DNA of 64,000 nt from positions 558,001 through 622,000 of the forward strand of contig NZ_QENZ01000003.1 of assembly GCF_003096835.1 (NCBI RefSeq), written 5' to 3'. Source of the DNA: Balneicella halophila. Lineage in GTDB: Bacteria; Bacteroidota; Bacteroidia; Bacteroidales; Balneicellaceae. This document shows positions 35,157 to 43,609 of this stretch, piece after piece. Position 1 is the stretch's first letter. Every line of letters begins with the position of its first letter. The translations under genes were made by a program, and so were the position numbers. The notes below the pieces were generated by a model that did no database searches, was not told where the DNA came from, and saw nothing but the letters and a program-made list of their open reading frames with translations.

Positions 35157-36719
35157 ATGATTAAAGGTAAACTTTTGTGGGTGGATGATGAGATAGATTT
35201 GTTAAAAGCCTACATTATCTTCTTGGAGGAAAAAGGCTATGAGCTTACTCTTATCAATAATGGTGCAGATGCTATCGATAGAGTGAGAGAGGAAAAGTTT
35301 GACTTAGTGCTACTAGATGAAAGCATGCCTGGACTTTCTGGATTGGAAGTCTTGGAGGAGCTTAAAAAAATACGTACAGGGATGCCTGTGGTCATGATTA
35401 CCAAAAATGAGGAGGAGGGACTCATGGACGAAGCAATAGGGTCAAAAATAGCCGATTATCTCTTAAAACCAGTTAATCCTAAGCAAATACTGCATTCCAT
35501 AAAAAAGCAACTCGACGGTAAGCGTTTGGTCTCAGAACGGACCACTTCAAGTTACCAAAAAGAGTTTACCCAATTAGGTATGAAAATCAATGACTGTAGA
35601 ACTTTTGATGATTGGACCAAAGTATATCGTGATTTAGTTTACTGGGAGTTAGAGTTGCAACGCTCTGGTGTCTCGGAAATGGAAGAAATTCTCTCTATGC
35701 AACGCACAGAAGCAAATAGATTGTATGGTCGTTTCATTAAAGAAAACTATTTAGAATGGATGAGTGGACGTGCTGAAGATGCTCCTTTAACATCTGCTAA
35801 TATCTTTAAAGAGAAGCTCTTTCCACGTATCAACGACGGAGAGAAGTGTGTGGTAGTCCTTCTTGATAATCTGCGTTTTGATCAGTGGAGAACTTTATAT
35901 AGAGATGTCATCAATGAATATTATTCGATAGAAGAGGAAGTAGTTTTTTCGAGCATCTTGCCAACTGCAACACACTATGCGCGTAATGCTATGTTTGCAG
36001 GGCTTATGCCACGTGATATTGAAGGTATCATGCCTGACTTTTGGGTGAATGATGATGAGGACGAAGGGAAAAACCTCTATGAAGACAGACTTTTGGAAAC
36101 ACAGGTCAATAGATTAGCACCAGGCAAAACATTGAATTACCAAAAGGTGCTCAATATGAAGAAAGAAAAGCAAGTTTACGATAATTTGACACAAATCTTA
36201 GATGATGATGTCGTAATTTTAGTGTATAACTTTATTGATATACTATCACACTCACGTACTGAGAATAATACTTTAAGGGAATTATCAAAAGATGAAAAAG
36301 GCTATCGAGATATTGTGAAATCATGGTTTAAAAATTCACAATTGCTAGAGACGATAAAGGAACTGGCATCTCAAAAAATAAAACTAATTATCACAACCGA
36401 CCATGGTAGTGTGAAGGTGGACAAGCCCCAAATAGTTCAAGGACTCAAAGAAGTGAACACCAACTTACGATACAAGCAAGGGAAACATCTAAAATATGAC
36501 CCTAAAAAAGTATTTGCAGTAACGGATCCAATAGAGGCTAAATTGCCTCAAGTAAATGTTAGTTCAAAATATTTATTTGCTTTAGATGATGACTTTTTTG
36601 CTTATCCTAATAATATGAATCATTATGTCGGGTATTATAAAGATACTTTCCAGCATGGTGGCGTCTCATTAGAAGAAATGCTTGTACCTTTTGTTGTGTT
36701 AGAACCAAATCGTAAATAA
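35157..36719 (+). CDS. porX: PorX: response regulator with PglZ phosphatase domain
   Basis: A 520-residue cytosolic regulator. The receiver domain (about 1-120) has the phospho-acceptor Asp54 in VLLDESMPG and conserved Thr/Lys partners (MITK, LLKPVNP). The C-terminal half is a PglZ/alkaline-phosphatase-like domain: VVVLLDNLRFDQW, ILPTATHYARNAMF, IITTDHGS and FQHGGVS supply the metal and nucleophile residues. PorX, with sensor PorY and SigP, controls T9SS gene expression in Porphyromonas and has phosphodiesterase activity on oligonucleotides. Here it follows sprE by 5 bases and its stop codon directly abuts the tsaE ATG. Confidence 0.93.
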   Translation: MIKGKLLWVDDEIDLLKAYIIFLEEKGYELTLINNGADAIDRVREEKFDLVLLDESMPGLSGLEVLEELKKIRTGMPVVMITKNEEEGLMDEAIGSKIADYLLKPVNPKQILHSIKKQLDGKRLVSERTTSSYQKEFTQLGMKINDCRTFDDWTKVYRDLVYWELELQRSGVSEMEEILSMQRTEANRLYGRFIKENYLEWMSGRAEDAPLTSANIFKEKLFPRINDGEKCVVVLLDNLRFDQWRTLYRDVINEYYSIEEEVVFSSILPTATHYARNAMFAGLMPRDIEGIMPDFWVNDDEDEGKNLYEDRLLETQVNRLAPGKTLNYQKVLNMKKEKQVYDNLTQILDDDVVILVYNFIDILSHSRTENNTLRELSKDEKGYRDIVKSWFKNSQLLETIKELASQKIKLIITTDHGSVKVDKPQIVQGLKEVNTNLRYKQGKHLKYDPKKVFAVTDPIEAKLPQVNVSSKYLFALDDDFFAYPNNMNHYVGYYKDTFQHGGVSLEEMLVPFVVLEPNRK

Positions 36720-37154
36720 ATGTCTGTTGTATCTAAAACATATCGGGCAAACTCTTTAGAAGGGCTTTTAGAAGTTGCTGATAAATTCTTACAGGATTGG
36801 GGAGAGCACAAGTTGGTCACATTAATTGGAGAAATGGGGGCAGGAAAGACCACATTTGTAAAAGCTATTTGTGATGTCTTAGGAGTTGAAGATGCCGTGA
36901 GCAGTCCTACGTTTTCGATTATCAATGAATATACTACCGCTAATGGTGAGACCCTTTTCCATTTTGATTTTTACAGAATAAATGATGAACAGGAAGCCTT
37001 AGATTTTGGGGTGGAAGAGTACTGGGAGTCCGATGCCTATTGCTATATGGAATGGCCAGAGAAAGTTGAAAATATATTGCCAGAGGATATCTTAGAAGTG
37101 AGAATTAAGGAAGAAACAGACGGCACCAGGCTCATTTCAGTCTTCAAACATTAA
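36720..37154 (+). CDS. tsaE: tRNA threonylcarbamoyladenosine biosynthesis ATPase TsaE
   Basis: A 144-residue P-loop ATPase that works with TsaD and TsaB to make t6A37 on ANN-decoding tRNAs. The Walker A motif is GEMGAGKT (37-44), followed by VSSPTFSIINEY and HFDFYRINDEQEA, the family signature, and a late YCYMEWPEKV block. The ATG begins directly after the porX stop with no spacer, so the two are cotranscribed and probably translationally coupled. That pairing of tsaE with porX is likely mere operon proximity. Confidence 0.95.
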   Translation: MSVVSKTYRANSLEGLLEVADKFLQDWGEHKLVTLIGEMGAGKTTFVKAICDVLGVEDAVSSPTFSIINEYTTANGETLFHFDFYRINDEQEALDFGVEEYWESDAYCYMEWPEKVENILPEDILEVRIKEETDGTRLISVFKH

Positions 37155-37163
37155 CAAAAACTC

Positions 37164-38195
37164 ATGAAAAGGATTTTTATAGTTTGTTTCAGTGTTTTAT
37201 TACTTAGCTCTACAGTTGCACAGAATGCTGAAGACAGAGGCGATTATCGTATTGTATTCTATAATGTAGAGAATCTTTTTGATGTCGAAAACGACAGCCT
37301 TACGGTAGATGATGATTTTACGCGAGAAGGCAGAATGTATTGGAGTTTCAATAAATATAAGAAAAAGATCAATCGAATAGCTCAAGTAATTATGGCAGTT
37401 GGCGGTTGGGAGATTCCAGAGATTGTTGGACTTTGTGAGGTAGAGAATCGATACGTTTTAGAAGGTCTTACACGATATACAGCGTTGGCTCGTTTCCATT
37501 ATGACATTATACATTACGATTCTCCTGATAGAAGAGGAATAGATGTGGCTATGCTATATCAAAAGGATAAATTTACACCATTGTATACAGAAGCTCTCAA
37601 GGTTGATTTAAAAGACTTAGATGGAGGAACTACGCGTGATATCCTCTATGTAAAAGGAGAAACCACTACGCAGGATACGTTACATATTTTTGTCAACCAT
37701 TGGCCTTCAAAATATGGTGGAGCTTTACAAACTGTCCCTAAAAGAAATAAGGCTGCACTTACACTAAAAGCCAAAACAGACAGTTTACTTCAAAACGACC
37801 CTCTCGCAAAAATCATTATTATGGGCGATTTGAATACAGAAGCTGACCGTACTCCCATTGTAAAAACCTTAGGAGCAAGAATAAAGTGGGAAAACACTGA
37901 TGAACTCGGCTTGTACAACCTGAGTGCAAGGTGGAATAAAATCTCTGGCTACGGTTCGCATAAATACCATGGCGTTTGGGGTTCGCTTGACCATATTATT
38001 GTTTCTAATGGTATGTTTAAAGGACGAGGTTCCTTATTTGTTTACGAAAATGATGCAAAAGTGTATTGTCCGGCTTTTCTTTTAGAAGATGATAAAGAAG
38101 GAGGACAGAAACCTTTTCGCACAAATATTGGAATGAAATATAATGATGGATTCAGTGACCACCTACCTGTGTATTTAGATTTGTGGAGAGAATGA
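37164..38195 (+). CDS. Exported endonuclease/exonuclease/phosphatase family protein
   Basis: A 343-residue protein with a signal peptide (MKRIFIVCFSVLLLSSTVAQ) and a metal-dependent endonuclease/exonuclease/phosphatase fold. Motifs include YRIVFYNVENLFDVEND, ICEVENR-like GLCEVENRYVL, FVNHWPSKYGG, GDLNTEADRTPI and the late SDHLPVYLDL with its catalytic His. Members hydrolyse nucleic acids or phosphorylated compounds; the substrate here is unknown but the protein should act outside the cytosol. It is the last gene of the ricT-sprE-porX run and ends one base before the convergent exonuclease gene. Confidence 0.88.
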   Translation: MKRIFIVCFSVLLLSSTVAQNAEDRGDYRIVFYNVENLFDVENDSLTVDDDFTREGRMYWSFNKYKKKINRIAQVIMAVGGWEIPEIVGLCEVENRYVLEGLTRYTALARFHYDIIHYDSPDRRGIDVAMLYQKDKFTPLYTEALKVDLKDLDGGTTRDILYVKGETTTQDTLHIFVNHWPSKYGGALQTVPKRNKAALTLKAKTDSLLQNDPLAKIIIMGDLNTEADRTPIVKTLGARIKWENTDELGLYNLSARWNKISGYGSHKYHGVWGSLDHIIVSNGMFKGRGSLFVYENDAKVYCPAFLLEDDKEGGQKPFRTNIGMKYNDGFSDHLPVYLDLWRE

Positions 38196-38196
38196 T

Positions 38197-38895
38197 TTAT
38201 TCCGATATAAAACGGATATTTTCTTCTTTAAGTAAATCCATACCTTGCATTTTGAGGTAGAGCTGGGTAAGAGCAACTACATCTGCTTCACAATAGTTTA
38301 CAATTCTGTCAAGGCCATTCTCCTGCCAATAAATATTCCCAACTTGACTACCGTTAATATCTTGCTTAGGAGTTGGGATGTCAAAGATGTGGCAGAGTAA
38401 ATCCAACGAAGTATAGTTTTTATAATCTCCAAAGCGCCATAAATCAAGCGTGTCTAAGAATGGAATTTCCCAAGGTTTTTTGCCCTGTATCTGAAGGAGT
38501 TTAGGTAAACCAATACCATTGATTAGCATTCTTCTGCATAGATAAGGGAAGTCAAATTCCTTACCATTGTGTGCACAGAGCCGGGCATTTCTGTTACTGG
38601 AAAACTTAGTAAGGCTCTCTTTGAATTGTTTAAGTACCACGACTTCTTCATCTCCGTAAAATGATTTGATATGCAATGTCCCTTTTACGATAGTGCCCAC
38701 CGAAATACAAATGATTTTCCCAAATTCTGCGTAAATTCCAGCTCTCTCATATGAATCTTCTACGCTAGTTTCTTTACGCCATTGGTTTGATTTCTTTTCC
38801 CATAGTGTTTTGCTGCGTTCTGATAAATTTTCGTAGTCTGCCTCTTGGGCAACGGTTTCAATATCTAAAAAAAGGATATTTGCTAATGTATTCAT
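38197..38895 (-). CDS. PolB-like 3'-5' exonuclease (DEDDy)
   Basis: A 232-residue predicted 3'-5' exonuclease. Exo I is ILFLDIETV (residues 7-15), Exo II is CAHNGKEFDFPYL (about 110-122), and Exo III is VNYCEADVVAL with the Tyr four before the Asp, so the DEDDy type. The fold matches the PolB-associated exonuclease-like family that lacks a polymerase domain. Its role (repair or RNA processing) is unknown. The ATG is at 38895; it follows udk by 3 bases and is likely in one operon with it. It abuts the convergent gene with no intergenic terminator. Confidence 0.85.
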   Translation of the reverse strand: MNTLANILFLDIETVAQEADYENLSERSKTLWEKKSNQWRKETSVEDSYERAGIYAEFGKIICISVGTIVKGTLHIKSFYGDEEVVVLKQFKESLTKFSSNRNARLCAHNGKEFDFPYLCRRMLINGIGLPKLLQIQGKKPWEIPFLDTLDLWRFGDYKNYTSLDLLCHIFDIPTPKQDINGSQVGNIYWQENGLDRIVNYCEADVVALTQLYLKMQGMDLLKEENIRFISE

Positions 38896-38898
38896 ACT

Positions 38899-39507
38899 TT
38901 ATAAAGTTAAAAGGTACTGTAATCGGGAAGCAACCATATCAATGCCGACATTGTTGCCTCCGCCTCTTGGAATAATAACATCTGCATAGCGTTTGCTAGG
39001 CTCTACAAATTCGAGATGCATAGGCTTTACCGTTTTTCGATATTGCTCTTGCACACTTTCAAAGCTACGTCCTCTTTCTTCCATATCTCTGGAAATACGG
39101 CGAAGTAGTCGCTCATCATCATCAGTATCTACAAATATCTTCATGTCAAAAAGTTCCCGTAATTCCGGGATAGCAAAGATCAAAATTCCTTCAACAATCA
39201 AGATACGAGCAGGTTTTACTGTTGTTGTTTCTTTTTTACGAAGATGATTCGTAAAATCGTAAATCGGTTGTGCGATAGGGAGTCCCTTTTTTAAGGTTTT
39301 AATATGTTGGATGAGTAAGGAAAACTCAATAGCATCAGGGTGGTCATAGTTTACCTTAGCTCGTTCATCTAAACTAAGTTCGGGCATATCTCTGTAGTAT
39401 GCATCTTGCTCTAAAAGGGAGGTGTGTGCATTTACTTTTTCTAAAATGGCTCCTGTTACAGTAGTTTTTCCTGAACCCGTTCCACCAGCTATTCCTAAAA
39501 CAATCAT
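38899..39507 (-). CDS. udk: Uridine kinase
   Basis: A 202-residue cytosolic kinase that phosphorylates uridine and cytidine in pyrimidine salvage. The Walker A motif is GGTGSGKT (residues 8-15), followed by the family blocks LLEQDAYYRDMPELS, NYDHPDAIEFSLL, YDFTNHLR and IVEGILIFA. An in-frame TTG at 39516 exists, but the ATG at 39507 gives the normal MIVLGIAGG start and is preferred. It is divergent from manA, whose promoter lies only about 20 bases upstream of the udk start. Confidence 0.95.
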   Translation of the reverse strand: MIVLGIAGGTGSGKTTVTGAILEKVNAHTSLLEQDAYYRDMPELSLDERAKVNYDHPDAIEFSLLIQHIKTLKKGLPIAQPIYDFTNHLRKKETTTVKPARILIVEGILIFAIPELRELFDMKIFVDTDDDERLLRRISRDMEERGRSFESVQEQYRKTVKPMHLEFVEPSKRYADVIIPRGGGNNVGIDMVASRLQYLLTL

Positions 39508-39528
39508 AGTTTCCAAGTGATTTATTCG

Positions 39529-39536
39529 TACTTTTG
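39529..39536 (+). promoter_or_regulatory. -7 promoter element for manA
   Basis: TACTTTTG, a perfect TAnnTTTG match. It puts the transcript start near 39543, downstream of the in-frame GTG at 39517, which decides the manA start in favour of the ATG at 39580. Confidence 0.6.
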
Positions 39537-39579
39537 TGAAATATACAACAAAATAAAGAGAAATTTAAAAAGAGCCAAA

Positions 39580-40557
39580 ATGAATAAGCTATATCCTCTG
39601 AAGTTTAGTCCAATATTTAAGGAAAAAATATGGGGTGGAGAAAAACTCAGAAATTTGCTAAATAAAGATGTGGAAGGAAATAATATAGGTGAGAGTTGGG
39701 AGATTTCGGGTGTTCAGGACAATGTCTCAGTAGTTTCTAATGGATTTCTTGCTGGAAATAATATAGAGGAATTGGTAGAGGTTTATATGGGCGACCTTGT
39801 AGGAGATAGCGTTTATGAAAAGTTTGGTATTGAGTTTCCTTTATTAGTAAAATTTATTGATGCCAAAGAAAGGCTTTCCTTGCAAGTGCATCCTAATGAT
39901 GAGATGGCGAGAGAACGCCATCATTCTTATGGAAAGACAGAAGTTTGGTACATCACACAAGCAGATAAAGGAGCAGAACTCATTAGTGGCTTTAATCGTC
40001 CGATAAGTAGAGAAGAGTATCTTCAGCTTATGCGAGATGGGAAAATTGAGGAAATTATCAATAAAGAAACAGTTAAAGAGGGCGATTGTTTATATATGCC
40101 TTCAGGACGCATTCATTCTATTGGAGCAGGAGTTTTGCTCGCAGAAATTCAACAAACATCTGACATAACTTATCGGATATTTGATTGGAATAGAGTAGAT
40201 GCTGAGGGAAATAAAAGGGAGTTGCATACAGATTTAGCACTAGATGCTATAGATTTTTCCTTTCATAAGGATTATATGACACGCTATGATGCTCTGAAAA
40301 ATAAGGCTACTACCTTAGTTCAATGTCCTTACTTCACTACTAATTTAATCTATTTTTCCGACGAGATGTCGCAAGACTTTCATCAATTAGATAGTTTTGT
40401 GATTTATATGTGCGTAGATGGAAAGCTATCGTTGCTCTGGGAAGAAGGTGAGATTTCTTTAATAAAAGGAGAGACAGTGTTAGTTCCAGCTTCTATTGAC
40501 GAAGTTACACTCGAACCGGATGGGGAATCCAAAGTTTTAGAAATTTACATATCATAA
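39580..40557 (+). CDS. manA: Class I mannose-6-phosphate isomerase
   Basis: A 325-residue cytosolic zinc isomerase interconverting mannose-6-phosphate and fructose-6-phosphate, feeding GDP-sugar and glycan synthesis. The family blocks are [19 protein letters not shown] at the start, GESWEISGV, the metal-binding [22 protein letters not shown] and the late [13 protein letters not shown] with the ligand His and catalytic region. The frame is open from GTG at 39517, but the promoter at 39529-39536 and the MNKLYPLKF start make 39580 the start. engB begins one base after its stop. Confidence 0.92.
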   Translation: MNKLYPLKFSPIFKEKIWGGEKLRNLLNKDVEGNNIGESWEISGVQDNVSVVSNGFLAGNNIEELVEVYMGDLVGDSVYEKFGIEFPLLVKFIDAKERLSLQVHPNDEMARERHHSYGKTEVWYITQADKGAELISGFNRPISREEYLQLMRDGKIEEIINKETVKEGDCLYMPSGRIHSIGAGVLLAEIQQTSDITYRIFDWNRVDAEGNKRELHTDLALDAIDFSFHKDYMTRYDALKNKATTLVQCPYFTTNLIYFSDEMSQDFHQLDSFVIYMCVDGKLSLLWEEGEISLIKGETVLVPASIDEVTLEPDGESKVLEIYIS

Positions 40558-40558
40558 G

Positions 40559-41155
40559 ATGAATATTAAGAGCGCAGAATTTTTAATGAGTAATAGTAAG
40601 GTGCATTTATGTCCTGAACCAAATCTTCCTGAGTTTGCCTTCATCGGTCGGTCTAACGTAGGAAAATCATCTCTGATTAATATGCTGACAGAGCGTAAAA
40701 GTCTGGCAAAAACGTCATCTACTCCTGGGAAAACTCAGTTAATCAATCATTTCATTATAAATGACGAATGGTATTTGGTTGATTTACCTGGTTATGGTTA
40801 TGCTAAGATGCCTGAGAAACCTCGAAAGAAATTGAAGGCGATTATCGAAAACTATATTTTAGGAAGAGAAAATTTGACGAATATATTTGTTTTGATAGAT
40901 AGCAGGCATAGCCCACAACAAATAGATTTAGAGTTTATGGAGTGGTTAGGAGAATCTCAAATTCCATTTTCAATCATTTTTACAAAAACAGATAAACTGT
41001 CAAAAGGGGCATTACTAAAAAATATAGAAACATATCGTCAAGAAATGTTGAAAGTTTGGGAAGATATGCCTCCATATTTTACTTCTTCATCCACGAAACG
41101 AGAGGGGCGTGACGAAATATTAGATTATTTAGATACTATTTTAAAACAAATCTAA
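40559..41155 (+). CDS. engB: Ribosome biogenesis GTPase EngB (YihA/YsxC)
   Basis: A 198-residue P-loop GTPase that aids assembly of the large ribosomal subunit and is often essential. G1 is GRSNVGKS (residues 30-37), followed by the family hallmark [13 protein letters not shown] (G2), [10 protein letters not shown] (G3), TKTDK (G4) and [11 protein letters not shown] (G5). Length matches the family. Its ATG lies one base beyond the manA stop, so the two are cotranscribed. It is followed by the prs promoter. Confidence 0.96.
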   Translation: MNIKSAEFLMSNSKVHLCPEPNLPEFAFIGRSNVGKSSLINMLTERKSLAKTSSTPGKTQLINHFIINDEWYLVDLPGYGYAKMPEKPRKKLKAIIENYILGRENLTNIFVLIDSRHSPQQIDLEFMEWLGESQIPFSIIFTKTDKLSKGALLKNIETYRQEMLKVWEDMPPYFTSSSTKREGRDEILDYLDTILKQI

Positions 41156-41202
41156 ATGTAATTATATCTCTTAAATAACTTCGTAAAAAAATATAAAAGC
41201 GG

Positions 41203-41210
41203 TACTTTTG
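41203..41210 (+). promoter_or_regulatory. -7 promoter element for prs
   Basis: TACTTTTG, a perfect TAnnTTTG match 26 bases upstream of the prs ATG. Confidence 0.5.
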
Positions 41211-41236
41211 TATCAAAATCTAACAACCTAAAAACA

Positions 41237-42181
41237 ATGAAACTATCTACGTCAACGAAACTTAAAATTTTTTCAGGAACAGCTTCAGAATATTTTGCAG
41301 AGGGAATAGCTAAGAGCATTGGACTTTCTGTTGGAAAATCTACCTTACAACGCTTTAGCGACGGTGAAATACAGCCTTATTTTGAAGAGTCTGTACGTGG
41401 TGATAATGTATTTATTGTACAATCAACGTTTTCTCCTGCTGAAAACATTATGGAGTTGCTTTTGATGATAGATGCAGCAAAGCGTGCATCTGCATACAAA
41501 GTTATAGCTGTAATTCCTTATTACGGTTATGCGCGTCAAGACCGAAAAGACAAACCACGTGTAGCGATTGGAGCAAAAATGGTAGCTAATCTTTTACAGG
41601 CTGCCGGGGTAGATAGAATTATGACAATGGACTTGCATGCTCCTCAAATACAGGGATTTATTGATGTGCCAGTGGATCATTTATATGCATCAAGTATGAT
41701 AGTGCCATATATCAGAAATCTAAATTTACCTGATTTACTCATAGCATCTCCTGACATGGGAGGTTCTAAACGTGCAAATGTGTATGCTAAGTTTTTGGAT
41801 GCCGAAATGGCTATTTGCCATAAGTCAAGACTAAAAGCCAATGTGGTAAGTGATATGAAAGTCATAGGTGAGGTCGAAGGTAAAAACGTAGTCATTGTTG
41901 ATGATATGATTGATACTGCCGGGACTATTGTAAAGGCCGCAGAAATGCTAAAAGAAAAAGGAGCAAAGACAGTGAGAGCCGTGGCAACACATCCGGTGCT
42001 TTCTGGGCAAGCTCACGAGCGCATAGAAAATTCAGCATTGGAGGAAGTCATCTTTACAGACTCAATACCTTTAAGAAAGAAGAATTCTAAGATCAAAATC
42101 CTTTCTGCAGCAGAGCTTTTCGGGAATGCAATTTTAAATGTACACCAAAGTCGATCAATTAGTAAAGGATTTTTAGAATAA
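41237..42181 (+). CDS. prs: Ribose-phosphate pyrophosphokinase
   Basis: A 314-residue cytosolic enzyme that makes PRPP from ribose-5-phosphate and ATP for nucleotide, His and Trp synthesis. Signatures seen: KLKIFSGTASEYFAEGIAKSIG, RFSDGEIQPYFEESVRG, the catalytic-loop region YYGYARQDRKDKPR, the metal-binding DRIMTMDLHAPQIQGF and the PRPP-binding VIVDDMIDTAGT. Length is near the family norm. It has its own -7 element and is followed by the independently promoted rplY. Confidence 0.96.
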   Translation: MKLSTSTKLKIFSGTASEYFAEGIAKSIGLSVGKSTLQRFSDGEIQPYFEESVRGDNVFIVQSTFSPAENIMELLLMIDAAKRASAYKVIAVIPYYGYARQDRKDKPRVAIGAKMVANLLQAAGVDRIMTMDLHAPQIQGFIDVPVDHLYASSMIVPYIRNLNLPDLLIASPDMGGSKRANVYAKFLDAEMAICHKSRLKANVVSDMKVIGEVEGKNVVIVDDMIDTAGTIVKAAEMLKEKGAKTVRAVATHPVLSGQAHERIENSALEEVIFTDSIPLRKKNSKIKILSAAELFGNAILNVHQSRSISKGFLE

Positions 42182-42186
42182 TTGAT

Positions 42187-42194
42187 TATCTTTG
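42187..42194 (+). promoter_or_regulatory. -7 promoter element for rplY
   Basis: TATCTTTG, a perfect TAnnTTTG match that starts five bases after the prs stop. It gives a leader of about 83 bases before the rplY ATG. Confidence 0.55.
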
Positions 42195-42199
42195 CACCC

Positions 42200-42283
42200 T
42201 CGTTTTCATTACCGCAGTGTAATGGGAATTCTCCGCAATGGTTGTGGACGAATTTGAGTAGCACATTTTAATTTTAAAAAATT
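42200..42283 (+). promoter_or_regulatory. Structured 5' leader of rplY
   Basis: The leader between the -7 element and the ATG contains a perfect 6-bp hairpin CATTAC (42207-42212) / GTAATG (42219-42224) with loop cgcagt, then a repeated CCGCA. It is longer than neighbouring leaders. Autoregulation by the ribosomal protein is possible but not shown. Confidence 0.3.
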
Positions 42284-42922
42284 ATGAAAACATTTGATTT
42301 AGCCGGTGAGTCTAGAGAGACTACTGGAAAAAAAGCCGCAAAGGCATTTCGCGCAGAAGGTAAAGTACCTTGTGTTGTTTATGGAAAAGGAGACAATGTA
42401 CATTTTGTAGCTGAGGCTAAGAGCTTTACAAAATTAATTTACACTCCAAATTCCTACATCGTTAATCTTTCCATTGATGGGAAAGAGGAAACTGCTATTG
42501 TAAAAGATGTTCAGTTTCATCCAGTTTCTGATGAAATTCTTCATGTGGATTTTGCCCGTGTAGATACTAAAAATCCTATTGTTATTGAAGTGCCAGTAAA
42601 AACTGAAGGTCTAGCAAAAGGTGTAAAAGCTGGTGGTAAATTACATTTATCAACACGCAAATTAAGAGTAAAAGCATTGATGGAAAATCTTCCTGATGTG
42701 CTAACTGTGAACGTTACGAATCTTACTTTAGGAAAGAGTATTTTAGTTGAAGATTTAGAGTTTGATAATATTGAATTGGTAAACTCTCCAAAAGCCGTTG
42801 TCGCTCAAGTGAAATTAACAAGAGCTGCAAAATCTGCAGATGATGATTTCGATGATGAAGATGAGGATGAAGAAGAGTCTTCTGGAGAAGGAGAAGAGAA
42901 TAAAGAAGAAGCTGCTGAATAG
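42284..42922 (+). CDS. rplY: 50S ribosomal protein L25 (Ctc type)
   Basis: A 212-residue 5S rRNA-binding ribosomal protein of the long L25/Ctc form. The N-terminal L25 domain (1-90) starts with MKTFDLAGESRETTGKKAAK, has FRAEGKVPCVVYG, and FHPVSDEILHVDFARVD; the TL5-like C-terminal domain runs about 95-185. It ends in a highly acidic tail (about 187-212, DDDFDDEDEDEEE), common in Bacteroidota homologues. It has its own promoter and leader, and is followed by a terminator that overlaps the pth promoter region. Confidence 0.95.
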   Translation: MKTFDLAGESRETTGKKAAKAFRAEGKVPCVVYGKGDNVHFVAEAKSFTKLIYTPNSYIVNLSIDGKEETAIVKDVQFHPVSDEILHVDFARVDTKNPIVIEVPVKTEGLAKGVKAGGKLHLSTRKLRVKALMENLPDVLTVNVTNLTLGKSILVEDLEFDNIELVNSPKAVVAQVKLTRAAKSADDDFDDEDEDEEESSGEGEENKEEAAE

Positions 42923-42956
42923 CATTTCAACTTTTATATTTTAAAAAAATAAGATT

Positions 42957-42990
42957 CCCTCACAGTTTGCTCTGTAGAGGGTTTCTTTTT
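42957..42990 (+). terminator. Intrinsic terminator after rplY
   Basis: Stem ccctcacag / ctgtagaggg (one bulged A) with loop tttgct, followed by a T-rich tract (tttcttttt). Confidence 0.75.
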
Positions 42991-42995
42991 AGTTA

Positions 42996-43003
42996 TATAT
43001 TTG
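42996..43003 (+). promoter_or_regulatory. -7 promoter element for pth, leaderless geometry
   Basis: TATATTTG, a perfect TAnnTTTG match ending 4 bases before the pth ATG, the same spacing as in the NlpC/P60 gene at 17562. It lies right after the rplY terminator. No TTG at the ideal -33 distance. Confidence 0.55.
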
Positions 43004-43007
43004 TAGT

Positions 43008-43592
43008 ATGAAATATCTAGTTGTTGGCATTGGGAATATTGGTTATGAGTATATGAATACTCGTCACAATATTGGTTTTGAAGTCTTGGATACTCTTGCA
43101 GAAAAAGCAGGATTAGAATTTAAATCAGAACGATACGGTGCACGTGCACAATATCGATTTAAAGGACGTATTTATGAACTGTTGAAACCTAATACATTTG
43201 TGAACCTTAGTGGTAAGGCTGTTAACTATTGGCTACAAAAAGAAAAAATTCCTCAAAGCAATTTACTTATTATTGTTGATGATTTAGCCTTGCCGTTTGG
43301 AACATTACGTTTAAAGCTGAAAGGTAGCGATGCCGGGCATAATGGCTTGAAAGATATTAATGCAGTATTAGGAAATCAAAACTATGCAAGATTAAGGTTT
43401 GGAATAGGAGACAGTTTTTCTCGTGGACATCAGGTCGATTATGTACTTGGTAAGTGGGAAAAACAAGAGCAAGAACATTTGCCCTTGCTCATAGATAAAT
43501 GTATTGAAGTTATTCGCTCTTTTGGGACAATAGGTGCTTCACGCACTATGAATACTTTTAACAAAGATTATTTACCCAAAGAGGAAGAATAA
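43008..43592 (+). CDS. pth: Peptidyl-tRNA hydrolase
   Basis: A 194-residue cytosolic esterase that frees tRNAs from peptidyl-tRNA drop-off products. Motifs: VVGIGNIGYEYMNTRHNIGFEVLD with the catalytic His20 region, KPNTFVNLSGKAVNYW, IIVDDLALPFGTLRLKLKGSDAGHNGLKDI (catalytic Asp and the GHNGL block) and YARLRFGIGD. All are family hallmarks. A -7 element 4 bases upstream suggests the transcript begins at the start codon. It ends 5 bases before the convergent carbonic anhydrase gene. Confidence 0.96.
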   Translation: MKYLVVGIGNIGYEYMNTRHNIGFEVLDTLAEKAGLEFKSERYGARAQYRFKGRIYELLKPNTFVNLSGKAVNYWLQKEKIPQSNLLIIVDDLALPFGTLRLKLKGSDAGHNGLKDINAVLGNQNYARLRFGIGDSFSRGHQVDYVLGKWEKQEQEHLPLLIDKCIEVIRSFGTIGASRTMNTFNKDYLPKEEE

Positions 43593-43609
43593 AATAATTA
43601 TTTTTCTTC
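43584..43609. terminator. Possible bidirectional hairpin over the pth and carbonic anhydrase stops
   Basis: GAAGAA and AAATAA pair with TTATTT and TTCTTC across the junction (two-base bulge). The stem is AT-rich and weak. It covers both stop codons of the convergent pair. Confidence 0.35.

Noticed and set aside
39517-39579. GTG start for manA, 21 codons upstream
   Set aside because: The perfect -7 promoter element lies downstream of it (39529-39536), and the family N-terminus starts at 39580.
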